Source: CANNDT01 sp945876205
GTDB lineage: Bacteria; Acidobacteriota; Vicinamibacteria; Vicinamibacterales; UBA2999
Direction: 5' to 3'
DNA: 49,312 nucleotides
Assembly: GCA_947503365.1 (NCBI GenBank)
Contig: CANNDT010000027.1
Location: forward strand, 1-49,312
In this document: positions 1 to 6,596 of the stretch, one piece after another
How the letters are laid out: each line of letters starts with the position of its first letter
How positions within the stretch are numbered: position 1 is the stretch's first letter
The notes under the pieces: generated by a model
The model's input: the letters and a program-made list of their open reading frames with translations, nothing else
The model's database searches: none
What the model was told of the DNA's origin: nothing
Program-made: the position numbers and the translations under genes

Positions 1-1
1 T

Positions 2-250
2 CGCCTCATGCTCCCGCAGGAAATGATCGCCCTCTATCCCGACTGCGAGGAAGGCGCGATGCCGCCCTTCGGCGAGCTCTACGCGCATCGCGTGTTTACC
101 GATGAAAGCCTGGTGGGTGAGCCCGAGATGGTGTTCAGCGCCGGCACGCACACCGACTGCATCCGGATGCATTACGGCGACTTCGCGGTCGTGGCACATC
201 CGATCGTCGGACGCTTCGGACGGCCACGCCACGATCGAGGCGAGAGCTGA
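2..250 (+). CDS. YbaK/prolyl-tRNA-editing domain protein, C-terminal part (5' end outside window)
   Basis: The reading frame is open from the first base, so the gene starts upstream of the window. The visible residues include DCEEGAMPPFGELY, then a GTHTD segment and a C-terminal VVAHPIVGRF stretch. This is the usual end of YbaK/ProX aminoacyl-tRNA deacylase domains, which hydrolyse mischarged tRNA in the cytoplasm. About half of a typical 150-residue domain is present. The stop TGA is at 248-250 and is followed at once by the inverted repeat at 255-321. Family assignment is from motif recognition; the substrate cannot be told. Confidence 0.7.
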   Translation, partial: RLMLPQEMIALYPDCEEGAMPPFGELYAHRVFTDESLVGEPEMVFSAGTHTDCIRMHYGDFAVVAHPIVGRFGRPRHDRGES

Positions 251-254
251 TCTA

Positions 255-321
255 AACCACGAAGGCCACGAAGAGCACGAAGGGCTTTTGAATTCTTCGC
301 GCCTTCGTGGCCTTCGTGGTT
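255..321. repeat. Perfect 19-bp inverted repeat built of CACGAAG units
   Basis: Positions 255-273 and 303-321 are exact reverse complements (19/19), separated by 29 bases. The left arm contains CCACGAAGGCCACGAAG and the pattern continues as AGCACGAAGGG, so the arms are themselves short direct repeats of about 9 bases. It sits 5 bases after the YbaK stop and could form a strong hairpin. It may act as a terminator or belong to a dispersed intergenic CACGAAG-type repeat family. The copy number in the genome cannot be seen here. Confidence 0.8.
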
Positions 322-421
322 GATGCGACTATACGGCTGCTGGAGCGGCAGCCGTTCTCCGGCGACCGAGACCGGCTCGCTCCGCGAACACCCGCCGCCG
401 CAGGACGCCGGAGCCCAGCAA

Positions 422-946
422 CTACCACCCGAGCTGCTCGCCGGCCTTCGGCCGGCTCACGCTGACTGGACGAATACGGAACGACGATCGGGAAGGCGGT
501 CCCACACTCGGAACCGCGTAGGATGAACCGCCCTCAGGTGGCGCACTTTCTGAGCGGCGTACTGGCCTACTTTCCGAGCGGCGCGCCCCCGACGGGAAGG
601 TCGAATCCAGGTCGTGCCGCTGTGCCCGTTCGATCGCGGCGACGAACCGGTAGCCGCGGTTGGGAACTGTTTCGATGTAGTGCGTGCGGTCGCGGGGGCT
701 GCCGAGCGTCTGTCGCAACCGCGAGATGGCCTTGTCGAGGCTGTTGTCGGTTACCGCCGAGTCATCCCATGCGGCCGTGACCAGTTGGTCTTTCAGCACG
801 ACTTCGCCGACGTGCGCGACCAGTTTCAGCAGGATGGCGGCCTGCGGGCTCGACAGCGGGACCGGTGCCGGCCCGCGAAAGAGGCGGCCCCTGGCCGAAT
901 CGAGCTCGAAGGGGCCGACGCGGAAGACGCTGCTGCCGCCACGCAT
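422..946 (-). CDS. Short winged-helix DNA-binding protein (OmpR/CadC-type output domain)
   Basis: From the ATG at 946 the 174-residue product opens with FRVGPFELDSARGRLFR, followed by the winged-helix pattern LSSPQAAILLKLVAHVGEVV, a recognition-helix region (DNSLDKAISRLRQTLG) and the wing signature YIETVPNRGYRF. This is the Trans_reg_C (OmpR/CadC) fold, which binds promoter DNA. After the domain (about residue 105) the sequence becomes low-complexity and Ser/Pro/Arg-rich. No TPR, propeller or transmembrane part is present, although acidobacterial relatives usually have one. It may be a C-terminally truncated regulator with an out-of-frame tail. An upstream extension of the frame to 1111 lacks domain similarity and was not used. 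Confidence 0.65.
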   Translation of the reverse strand: MRGGSSVFRVGPFELDSARGRLFRGPAPVPLSSPQAAILLKLVAHVGEVVLKDQLVTAAWDDSAVTDNSLDKAISRLRQTLGSPRDRTHYIETVPNRGYRFVAAIERAQRHDLDSTFPSGARRSESRPVRRSESAPPEGGSSYAVPSVGPPSRSSFRIRPVSVSRPKAGEQLGW

Positions 947-1788
947 GGGAGACGCGCCGATTATGCAGAGATCAGCGCCGCCCGGCGCACGACGGGCCCC
1001 AAAAACCATGCAGACGGGTTCCCCAACCGCGCAGGCGTGCCCTGCAATCACGAAGGCATGCTGTGAAAGGGTGAGGTGGAACTGAAACTGCCGAAAGGCG
1101 TCCCCGCCCACGCGATCGGCGGAGGCTGCAACGACACAGTCGATGGCTCACACGGAAAAGATGACCGCTGCAACGACGAGGCTCAGTGCTCAACTGGCAA
1201 AGGTGAGCCCTTCAACAGAGAAGCCGACCCCTGAAACGAAAAAGACGACGGCTTCAATGAAAAAGGTGAGCGCTTGAACGACGAAGACGAGTGGTCGAAT
1301 GAAAAAGGCGGGTGCTGCAATGAGAAATGCGACCGCTGCAACGAAAAGACGACTGGGAGGGGACACACACGGGCGAAACCGTCCTGGTGAGCGCCGACGG
1401 TGGGGGCCGATGCCGGCGTGAGCCGCGCGTGAGTCGCGCCATCGCAATCGCGCGGAGTCTCTGATTCTGCAACGCCCTCGAGGCGCGTTTCGGTGCTCGG
1501 GGTATCCGGCGTTGGCCGCACGCGTTGAGCGGCGATGCTCGCCGGTCCCTGCGCGGGTTCCGCGGCGATCAGCTTCACCTCATTGGGGTTGGCGTCGATC
1601 TCCGGCGGTCTTCTGGTCGCCGTTCGCCGCATTCGCCCGCTGGTATCACGCGCGGCTCGCGGTCATACCGGTCAGGCCGATGCGCCCGTGGGTCAGGCGC
1701 CTGGCTTTTCGGAGGCTCACGGACAACACTGCCCGAACAGTGCTCGGCGATGGCCGCGAGCAGGGCCTCGCGGTCCACTCAATAAGAA
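947..1788. other. Non-coding or decayed stretch, no supported gene
   Basis: No frame here encodes a recognisable protein. The left part (from about 1042) is dominated by the 21-bp tandem repeat. The right part, 1357-1788, has open frames on both strands but only GC-driven ones without domain similarity. A 7-bp hairpin (arms CCGCGAG/CTCGCGG) lies around 1754-1773, just before the putative cassette-array boundary at 1789. No integron integrase reading frame is present, although this is where one would be expected. Confidence 0.6.
1126..1356. repeat. Degenerate 21-bp tandem repeat, 11 in-register units
   Basis: Eleven consecutive units of exactly 21 bases start at 1126, 1147, 1168, 1189, 1210, 1231, 1252, 1273, 1294, 1315 and 1336. 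The approximate consensus begins CTGCAACGAAAAAG and ends with a GAGCG-like segment. Unit starts CTGCA, CTTCA and CTGAA recur, while individual bases vary widely. More divergent units extend left to about 1042 with small length changes. Because 21 is a multiple of 3, every open frame shows a heptapeptide repeat: FSLQRSH-like and FVAAVAF-like on the minus strand, CNEKxDR-like on the plus strand (one stop). It lies upstream of the winged-helix gene. It may be a decayed heptad-repeat gene or a non-coding satellite. Confidence 0.8.
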
Positions 1789-1797
1789 GTTGGGCCG
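1789..1797 (+). other. Putative left core site of the cassette array (attI-like or decayed attC end)
   Basis: GTTGGGCCG at 1789-1797 is the exact reverse complement of CGGCCCAAC at 3537-3545, the R'' box of the first attC. That is the relation expected between the start of an integrated cassette and the attC at its own end. The bases to the left (AATAAGAA) do not resemble the attC L' boxes seen further right and no attC stem precedes. The site could be attI-like or the end of a degraded cassette. An attI identity is inference only, because no integrase gene is visible. Confidence 0.5.
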
Positions 1798-1917
1798 ACA
1801 CGAATTATTCGAAATACGACGATCCGAATGACGACGGCTTCATGGTGCAGCGGGGCGAGGACTCGGATTGAGCGGCAGGGCGTGGGATCGAACGAGCGCC
1901 AACGACGAGTCTGGGCG

Positions 1918-1923
1918 TAGAAT
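1918..1923 (+). promoter_or_regulatory. Candidate -10 box (TAGAAT) of the first toxin-antitoxin pair
   Basis: TAGAAT ends 6 bases before the antitoxin ATG at 1930, so transcription would begin at or next to the start codon, giving a leaderless mRNA. No Shine-Dalgarno sequence is visible before the ATG, which fits. No clear -35 box is seen. Confidence 0.4.
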
Positions 1924-1929
1924 CCTCGT

Positions 1930-2151
1930 ATGAAGATCGAAGATCTTGAGATGGCAGCACTCGGTCTCGACCCGAAGAACCGTGCCCGCTTAGCCGAGCG
2001 ACTGCTCGAGAGCCTCGAAAGCCTGTCGCCTGAAGAAAATGCGCACATCTGGGCCGAAGAGGCGCAGCGTCGAGCCGACGCGCTGGAATCAGGCACGCTG
2101 TCGAGCCGTTCGGCCGATGAGGTGTTTCGCGAGGCGCGCGCCCGGGTCTGA
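1930..2151 (+). CDS. Type II antitoxin (addiction-module component family), cassette 1
   Basis: The 73-residue product has the pattern ALGLDPKNRARLAERLLESLESL followed by a Trp-containing acidic helix (AHIWAEEAQRR) and a C-terminal DEVFREARARV. This is typical of the putative addiction module component antitoxins (RelB/ParD-like) paired with RelE/ParE toxins. The N-terminal part is expected to bind operator DNA and the C-terminal helix to cover the toxin. The next gene starts 3 bases after its stop. With the toxin it fills the first cassette of the putative array, downstream of the core site at 1789. Confidence 0.8.
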   Translation: MKIEDLEMAALGLDPKNRARLAERLLESLESLSPEENAHIWAEEAQRRADALESGTLSSRSADEVFREARARV

Positions 2152-2154
2152 TCG

Positions 2155-2445
2155 GTGCGCGTCACCTTCAACGAGTTGGCCGAGCGCGAACTCAACGACG
2201 CGGCTCGGTACTATGAACTTGAACAGGCGGGGCTGGGCGCCGCCTTCATCACGGAAGTGCTTCGCTGCACCGAAGCAATCGCCGATCATCCCGAGGCAGG
2301 TCCGACAGTCTTGGGTGCGATCCGGCGAAGACTGTGTCAGCGGTTCCCCTATGGGCTCCTGTACACCGTTGCCGGAAACGAACTGCGTATCCTCGCGGTC
2401 ATGAATCTCAAACGCCGACCTGGCTATTGGGTTGGCAGAACATGA
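2155..2445 (+). CDS. RelE/ParE-family toxin, cassette 1
   Basis: The 96-residue protein starts at GTG 2155, three bases after the antitoxin stop. It shows the family layout: a helix with RELNDAARYYE, then GLGAAFITEVLRCTEAI, HPEAGPTVLG, the strand FPYGLLYTV and the end LAVMNLKRRPGYWVGR. RelE/ParE toxins block ribosomal mRNA reading or gyrase; which applies here cannot be told. The C-terminal RRPGYW segment is intact, so the gene looks functional despite the IS30-type end only about 10 bases after its stop. Confidence 0.85.
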   Translation: MRVTFNELAERELNDAARYYELEQAGLGAAFITEVLRCTEAIADHPEAGPTVLGAIRRRLCQRFPYGLLYTVAGNELRILAVMNLKRRPGYWVGRT

Positions 2446-2455
2446 CGGACGGTTT

Positions 2456-3533
2456 GAGTTCAAGTTTGCTCCGCAACAAAAGCTAGATGTGATTGAAGCA
2501 CTCGGCCGGTGTGCGATAGCCGAGACGTTTCCGAGGGCGGGTGTTCAGCCGGTGCGCCAGGCGGTCGCACTGGGCTTGAGTCAGACCTGCCATGTTGATT
2601 CGTTTCGGGAGGTATTGCCGGAGCAGCCCGTTGAGGCTCTCGTTACTGCCGCGTTCCCAGGCGTGGTACGGCGTCGCGAAATACATGCGGACACCGGTGG
2701 TCGCTTCGAGGGCCCGATAGTCATGGAACTCCGTGCCATTATCGGCGGTCAGCGTCTTGAAGTGCTGCGGGGCGCGGCGAATCAGCCGACGGAGGCGTCG
2801 CGTCATGCCCCGACTCGTCCGGTTGCGAAGCTTCCCGAGCATGGTGAAGCCGGTGGTCCGATCGACGAGCGTGGCCACGCAGTCCGGCGCGCCCACCCCG
2901 ACCACCGTATCCACTTCCCAGTGGCCGCGCTCCCGCCGAGCGTCGACGGCCGCCGGCCGGTCGGCGATCATGCGCTTGCCCGCGAGGCGGCCCCGGCTGT
3001 CATAGGTGCCGTGTCGTTTGCGGCGTTGCTTGGTGGCACAACGCAGATCGCGAAAGAGCTGCCCGCCTCGTGCCTTGTCATACCAGATGTGCGCGTAGAT
3101 GGTCTCGTGACTGATCGTCCAGGCCCCATCGCGGCGCAGTCGTCCGGCGATTTGCTCGGGGCTCCACTGCCGGCGCAGCCCGCGATGGACGAGTTGCCAC
3201 TGCTGCGGCGTGAAGCGAGTATTCCGACGGGAGCGCGACCGCCGGCCACGAGTCCGTTCGGACGCGGTGAACGGGCGGTAGCAGCCGTCGGCCGCCGTCG
3301 CATTTCGCTGGATCTCACGCGAAATGGAACTCCGATGCCGTCCGAGCACGGCGGAGATGCGTGACTGATTGAACCCCTGTTGGCGCAACTTGGAGATCAG
3401 GTATCGTTCGTCCGAGGTGATCTGGCGGTAGCTCATCGATGACTCCCTTGACTTGGCGGTTGAAGGAGTTGTCGAGTATCCCAGATCGCCTCATTCCCGA
3501 CGGTCGGGAATGTTGCACTTAGTGTCTGAATTC
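2456..3533 (-). mobile_element. IS30-family insertion sequence
   Basis: The element carries one minus-strand transposase. Candidate terminal inverted repeats of 23 bp lie at 2456-2478 and 3511-3533. They match at 12 of 23 positions, concentrated at both ends (GAxTTCA outside, GCAACA inside). The length of about 1.08 kb is normal for the family. A separate 9-bp-arm palindrome (ATTCCCGAC/GTCGGGAAT, 3493-3511) abuts the right repeat. The left end lies 10 bases after the toxin stop and the right end 4 bases before an attC R'' box, so the element is inserted in the 3' part of cassette 1. Exact ends and target duplication are uncertain. Confidence 0.75.
2483..3436 (-). CDS. IS30-family transposase
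   Basis: The 317-residue protein has an N-terminal helix-turn-helix (ITSDERYLISKLRQQG, then SAVLGRHRSSISREI) that binds the element's ends. It is followed by an RNase H-like DDE core: Asp176 in HWEVDTVVG, Asp232 in TADNGTEF and Glu266 in ERGSNESLNG. The C-terminal segment NGLLRQYLPK and the ending NTRPRKRLGYRTPAE are classic for IS30. The length matches intact family members and no frameshift is visible, so the enzyme may be active. Confidence 0.95.
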   Translation of the reverse strand: MSYRQITSDERYLISKLRQQGFNQSRISAVLGRHRSSISREIQRNATAADGCYRPFTASERTRGRRSRSRRNTRFTPQQWQLVHRGLRRQWSPEQIAGRLRRDGAWTISHETIYAHIWYDKARGGQLFRDLRCATKQRRKRHGTYDSRGRLAGKRMIADRPAAVDARRERGHWEVDTVVGVGAPDCVATLVDRTTGFTMLGKLRNRTSRGMTRRLRRLIRRAPQHFKTLTADNGTEFHDYRALEATTGVRMYFATPYHAWERGSNESLNGLLRQYLPKRINMAGLTQAQCDRLAHRLNTRPRKRLGYRTPAECFNHI

Positions 3534-3537
3534 GCGC

Positions 3538-3604
3538 GGCCCAACACGGCATGCAGCCGACGGCGCCTGCGAGATCGAGCGCGCCGCGGCTGATGCCTGA
3601 CGTT
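3538..3604 (+). other. attC site 1 of the cassette array, interrupted at its GTT core
   Basis: GGCCCAAC (R'' box, 3538-3545) is followed by an imperfect stem. The left arm 3548-3566 pairs with 3581-3597 along its length, except for two unpaired bases in the left arm (one G, one A), which resemble the extrahelical bases that orient single-strand attC recombination. The site ends in TGACGTT at 3598-3604. The bases expected next (AGCCGG) appear only at 5184-5189, after the IS110-type element. The R'' box pairs 9/9 with the cassette start at 1789. Recognition is by structure; no folding program was run. Confidence 0.75.
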
Positions 3605-3958
3605 GATATGACTTCTGAAGTCAAGTAGGACGCAGTTCTCCCTGCGGCTCGATTCGGTCACGATCACAAGCCACCGGGCGGCGTCGAGGCCGCCGAGCAG
3701 ACCGCCCACCCATTGAGCGGTCCGCGCAGGCGGCCGAGCACAGACGCGACGAGTCCAGGGGCGAAGGCGAGACGGGACCGGTACTGCCGACGATTGATCC
3801 TGCTGAGATCCGTGGATTGGGTACCACCGTACTGAGGTCCGTCTGGCGCCTGCCTCGGTCTAGGCACGAGGGTCGACTCGAAAGCCGCCTCTTAACGTCG
3901 TCGAGGGCTACGCCTGTATCGGTGGCCCCGTCCCGCCTCCGCCCCTGGACGAATCCGA
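3605..3958 (-). ncRNA. Candidate bridge-RNA region of the IS110-type element
   Basis: This tract, downstream of the transposase stop and inside the element, has no supported coding frame. In IS1111-group elements the guide (bridge) RNA is encoded in the non-coding end after the recombinase gene. Small hairpins are visible (arms 3677-3682/3689-3694 and 3700-3705/3717-3722). Guide loops matching attC 1 were not resolved by eye, so only the position supports this call. Confidence 0.3.
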
Positions 3959-5071
3959 TTACACCTGCGCCGGCATCGTGCGCGCGATGGCCCACATGAA
4001 CGCGATCAGTTCACGCGCGATCGCGGTGACGACCACGTTGGGATGTTTGCCGCGCGCCACGAGGCGGCGGTACCGCTTGCAGAGCCGCACCTGCGCCTTC
4101 CACCCGAGGTCTTGCAGCGTCTTCGGCAACCAGTCGATGCGGCTCTGGATGTGCGCGGAGACTTTCGCCGGATAGCGATACGCCCACGCGGCCTCGACCA
4201 GCACGCGGCGTGCGCGGCTGTTGCCCGCCTTCGTGATGCCGCCCTGGCGGCGGCTGCCACCACTCGAGTATTCCGAGGGCACCAGGCCAACAAACGCCGC
4301 GAGTTGGCGGGGATGGTCGAAGCGGGTGAGGTCGCCCAATTCGGCAACCACCGTGATCGCGACCAACCACTGCACCCCACGCAACGCCTGCAGCGCCTCG
4401 ACCACCGGAGCCAGGCGCCACGTCGGCGCCAACGCACGGAGTTCATCTTCGATCCGTTGCAGGCGATCGACCTGTTCATCCACCGCGCGCACGCCTTCTT
4501 GGAAGACAATCTGCTGCGCGGGTGTCGGGCACACCACCTTCGCCAGGAAGCGCTTGTGCGCGGCGGTCCAGTCGGCGCGGCCAACGTAGTGGAGCCCGTG
4601 CCGGAGCAGGAAGGCTTTCAAGCGCAGCTTTGCCGCCTTCAGCGTGACCCGGGCGGCATCCCGGGCCCGGCAGAGATCGCGGATCGCTTCATCCTCCACC
4701 GTGGGCACGTAGACGGCCGTGAGATCCCCGGACCGCAGCAGTCGCGCGAGTTCGACCGCATCGCGTCGATCGGTCTTCACCTTGTCACCAGGCTGCCGCG
4801 GAATGAGCGAGGGCGCCACCACGTCACACGCCAAGCCCTTCCCCGTGAGATACCGATACAGGCCGTACCCACTGGGTCCCGCTTCGTACACGAAGCGCAG
4901 CTCGGCGGCTTTTCCCTGCAGCCGCGCAATCAGTCGCTGCACATCAGCCTGGCGGGTGCCGATCTCGCCGACAAACACCGGTGGAGCGGACTCGCCCCCG
5001 CGCGCGTGCGCCACCGCAATCGAGTCTTTGTGGACGTCCAACCCGACGAAAAGAGAAGTAGGCTTCCCCAT
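3959..5071 (-). CDS. IS110/IS1111-family DEDD transposase (recombinase)
   Basis: The ATG at 5071 is preceded by a strong GGAGGT ribosome-binding site, so it was preferred over an in-frame codon at 5092. The 370-residue protein begins with a RuvC-like DEDD domain: Asp12 in GLDVHKD, Glu63 in YEAGPSGYG, Asp101 and Asp104 in KTDRRDA. The C-terminal Tnp20-type domain contains FVGLVPSEYSSGG and GITKAGNSRARR, where the catalytic serine of IS110 recombinases lies. The gene is full length and intact. It probably moves the surrounding element using a structured RNA guide. Confidence 0.93.
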   Translation of the reverse strand: MGKPTSLFVGLDVHKDSIAVAHARGGESAPPVFVGEIGTRQADVQRLIARLQGKAAELRFVYEAGPSGYGLYRYLTGKGLACDVVAPSLIPRQPGDKVKTDRRDAVELARLLRSGDLTAVYVPTVEDEAIRDLCRARDAARVTLKAAKLRLKAFLLRHGLHYVGRADWTAAHKRFLAKVVCPTPAQQIVFQEGVRAVDEQVDRLQRIEDELRALAPTWRLAPVVEALQALRGVQWLVAITVVAELGDLTRFDHPRQLAAFVGLVPSEYSSGGSRRQGGITKAGNSRARRVLVEAAWAYRYPAKVSAHIQSRIDWLPKTLQDLGWKAQVRLCKRYRRLVARGKHPNVVVTAIARELIAFMWAIARTMPAQV

Positions 5072-5203
5072 GGCTGACCTCCGGGAACACAACGCTGCGG
5101 ACCATGCAGCGGTGCGGCTCTGGCCAGCAGGCTAACCCGCGAGACCACCCGGGGTCAGCCGCTGTCCGGAAGTCATACTGTCTAGCCGGACAAGGATGAT
5201 TTA

Positions 5204-5788
5204 GTGGAACTCTGGCAATCGCTGCTCGTGGCGTTCGGTGGAAACGCGGCGCTTCTTCTCGTTCTCGGATTTCTCGGGCGGTCTTTGATGTCGACCGTCC
5301 TTGCGAAGGACGTCGAGAAGTTTAAGGCCGCCTTGCAGCAGGCCGGCGTCGAACACCAGATTCGTTTTTCGAAGCTGCACGAGAAACGCGCGGAGGTCCT
5401 CGCGGAGCTCTACAAACTCCTCGTCGCGGCCTATTGGCAAGTATCGGAATTTACCTCGCCAGCGCAATGGGGAGACCCGGACCGGAAGGAGCAGTACGCG
5501 GCTGCCATCAACGGCGTTGCCGCCTATTTTCGTTTCTTCGATCAGCACCGGATATGGTTGCCACCCGAGTTATGCGATCCCCTTGAGGCGTTTGCCAAAC
5601 AGCTTCGGACTCCCGCGATTCATCTTGGAGTGTATCTGCGGATTGAACGTCCGACCGAGAAGACGCTCATAGAGCAAGGGGAAGTCTGGGACAAGGCATG
5701 GCAAGCGGTTGATGATGACATCCCGAAACTCCGGTTCGCCATCGAGGCGGAATTCAGGAAGCTTCTTGGCGCTGGCGGGGCCGGCTAA
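5204..5788 (+). CDS. Membrane-anchored protein of unknown function, cassette 2
   Basis: The start is GTG 5204 with an AAGGA ribosome-binding site about 7 bases upstream. The 194-residue product has one N-terminal membrane segment (about residues 5-28, LLVAFGGNAALLLVLGFL), then a long helical region with DVEKFKAALQQAGVEHQIRF and SKLHEKRAEVLAELYKLLV. The HEKRAEV-ELY motif recurs in uncharacterised proteins that I associate with mobile DNA; no function is known to me. The TAA stop (5786-5788) lies inside the R'' box of attC 2, as is common for integron cassette genes. Its composition is less GC-rich than the chromosomal genes further right. Confidence 0.8.
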   Translation: MELWQSLLVAFGGNAALLLVLGFLGRSLMSTVLAKDVEKFKAALQQAGVEHQIRFSKLHEKRAEVLAELYKLLVAAYWQVSEFTSPAQWGDPDRKEQYAAAINGVAAYFRFFDQHRIWLPPELCDPLEAFAKQLRTPAIHLGVYLRIERPTEKTLIEQGEVWDKAWQAVDDDIPKLRFAIEAEFRKLLGAGGAG

Positions 5789-5843
5789 CACCAGACGGCG
5801 CAGGCATCGTCAGCGCCGCTGGTGATGCGCTGGCGTTGGGCCG
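5781..5843 (+). other. attC site 2 of the cassette array
   Basis: CCGGCTAAC (R'', 5781-5789) is followed by a stem with arms 5789-5801 and 5813-5824, which pair 12/12 with a single unpaired A in the left arm. The loop is 11 bases. The site ends with GTTGGGCCG (5835-5843). The R'' box matches the cassette-2 start TAGCCGG at 5183-5189. Compared with site 3, about 9 bases seem missing between R'' and the left arm, so the outer stem is shortened. The core CCAGACGGCGC is shared with site 3. Confidence 0.75.
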
Positions 5844-5960
5844 CTGAACCAGCAACTGGACGGAGTGAGCACAAGAAACCGCTGAGCGCGCCGTACACGA
5901 CATCGGGGCGCTTCGAGGAAGGCCATTGCCGGCGCGCGGCGCACATGAGAGGATCAGCGC

Positions 5961-6182
5961 ATGCAGTCGGGTCCGCTTGCTCAGCTCCTCAAACTCCCGG
6001 CGGGCGACCGGGCCGAATTGGCGATGGCCTTGTGGGAGAGCCTCACCGACGGCGAGCGCGAGGGGGAACTGGTGCTGACCGATGCGCAGCGCGCCGAACT
6101 CGATCGGCGATGGGCTGAGCACGTGGAGAATCCGGGCTCAGCGATCCCGTGGTCCGACGTGCGCCGGAAGATGTTGGGCTAA
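5961..6182 (+). CDS. Type II antitoxin (addiction-module component family), cassette 3
   Basis: The 73-residue protein contains LLKLPAGDRAELAMALWESL, AELDRRWAEHVENPGSAIPW and the end DVRRKMLG, the normal layout of addiction-module antitoxins. A GAGAGGA ribosome-binding site lies 7-8 bases before the ATG. The toxin GTG follows 2 bases after its stop. It differs clearly from the antitoxins of cassettes 1 and 4, so cross-neutralisation is not implied. The gene lies between attC 2 and attC 3 in the array direction. Confidence 0.8.
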   Translation: MQSGPLAQLLKLPAGDRAELAMALWESLTDGEREGELVLTDAQRAELDRRWAEHVENPGSAIPWSDVRRKMLG

Positions 6183-6184
6183 CC

Positions 6185-6478
6185 GTGGCTCGGCGGGTTG
6201 TTCTCCGGCCTGAGGCCGAAGATGACGCGCTGGACGTGCGCAGGTGGTACGAGTCTCGACGCGAAGGGCTCGGTCGGGAGTTCGGTGCCGCCGTCGACGC
6301 CCTTGTCGCACGCATCGTTGCCAATCCTCTGGCGTTCCAGCGAGCGCACGGTGAAGCGCGGCGAGCAGTGCTGGCGCAGTTTCCTTACGCTATCTATTTC
6401 CGTGTCACAGATGAAGAAGTCGTCGTCTTGGCGATCCACGGGCGGCAGGATCCGTCGCACTGGCGGGGTCGATCGTGA
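6185..6478 (+). CDS. RelE/ParE-family toxin, cassette 3
   Basis: I chose GTG 6185, two bases after the antitoxin stop; an in-frame ATG at 6149 would overlap the antitoxin and add residues unlike the family. The 97-residue product reads VARRVVLRPEAEDDALDVRRWY, then GLGREFGAAVDALVARI, the strand FPYAIYFRV and the C-terminal IHGRQDPSHWRGR. These are the helix-sheet elements of ParE/RelE toxins. Target (ribosome or gyrase) unknown. Its stop is 35 bases before the R'' box of attC 3. Confidence 0.85.
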   Translation: MARRVVLRPEAEDDALDVRRWYESRREGLGREFGAAVDALVARIVANPLAFQRAHGEARRAVLAQFPYAIYFRVTDEEVVVLAIHGRQDPSHWRGRS

Positions 6479-6513
6479 CGTTGGTGTATTCATGAGGCCC
6501 GCGTACGAGCACG

Positions 6514-6587
6514 CGGCCCAACAGCGCATGCACCAGACGGCGCTGACGAGCGCGGAGCGGCCGCTGGTGAACGCCGACGTTAGCGGC
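6514..6587 (+). other. attC site 3 of the cassette array
   Basis: CGGCCCAAC (6514-6522) is the exact reverse complement of GTTGGGCCG at 5835-5843, the start of the same cassette. The stem arms 6531-6541 and 6560-6569 pair fully except for one unpaired A in the left arm. Outer partial pairing joins 6523-6530 with 6570-6578. The site ends in CGCCGACGTTAGCGG, with the GTT at 6579-6581. Of the sites seen, this is the best preserved one. Confidence 0.8.
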
Positions 6588-6596
6588 CGGAGTCGG

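Larger units (their letters stand above)
3605..5182 (-). mobile_element. IS110-family (IS1111-like) insertion sequence inside attC site 1
   Basis: The element splits the attC core: the left flank ends ...GACGTT at 3604 and the right flank resumes with TAGCCGG at 5183. Subterminal inverted repeats of 9 bp (TATGACTTC at 3607-3615, GAAGTCATA at 5169-5177) lie close to the ends. Subterminal repeats are typical of the IS1111 subgroup. The length is about 1.58 kb, with a DEDD transposase and a 354-base non-coding tract after it. Known IS1111-attC elements target attC sites of integron cassettes in this way, so the position itself supports the classification. Exact ends are ambiguous by 1-2 bases because of a shared T. 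Confidence 0.75.

Noticed and set aside
1126..1356. CRISPR array
   Set aside because: Units are contiguous with no spacers and a 21-base period; no cas genes.
947..1788. Integron integrase gene
   Set aside because: No tyrosine-recombinase motif in any frame; the region holds repeats and shadow frames.
2432..3364. 310-residue open frame on the plus strand within the IS30 element
   Set aside because: Shadow of the transposase; no homology.
3621..3995. 124-residue minus-strand frame
   Set aside because: Lies in the non-coding end of the IS110-type element and overlaps the transposase end; composition is Arg/Ser shadow-like.
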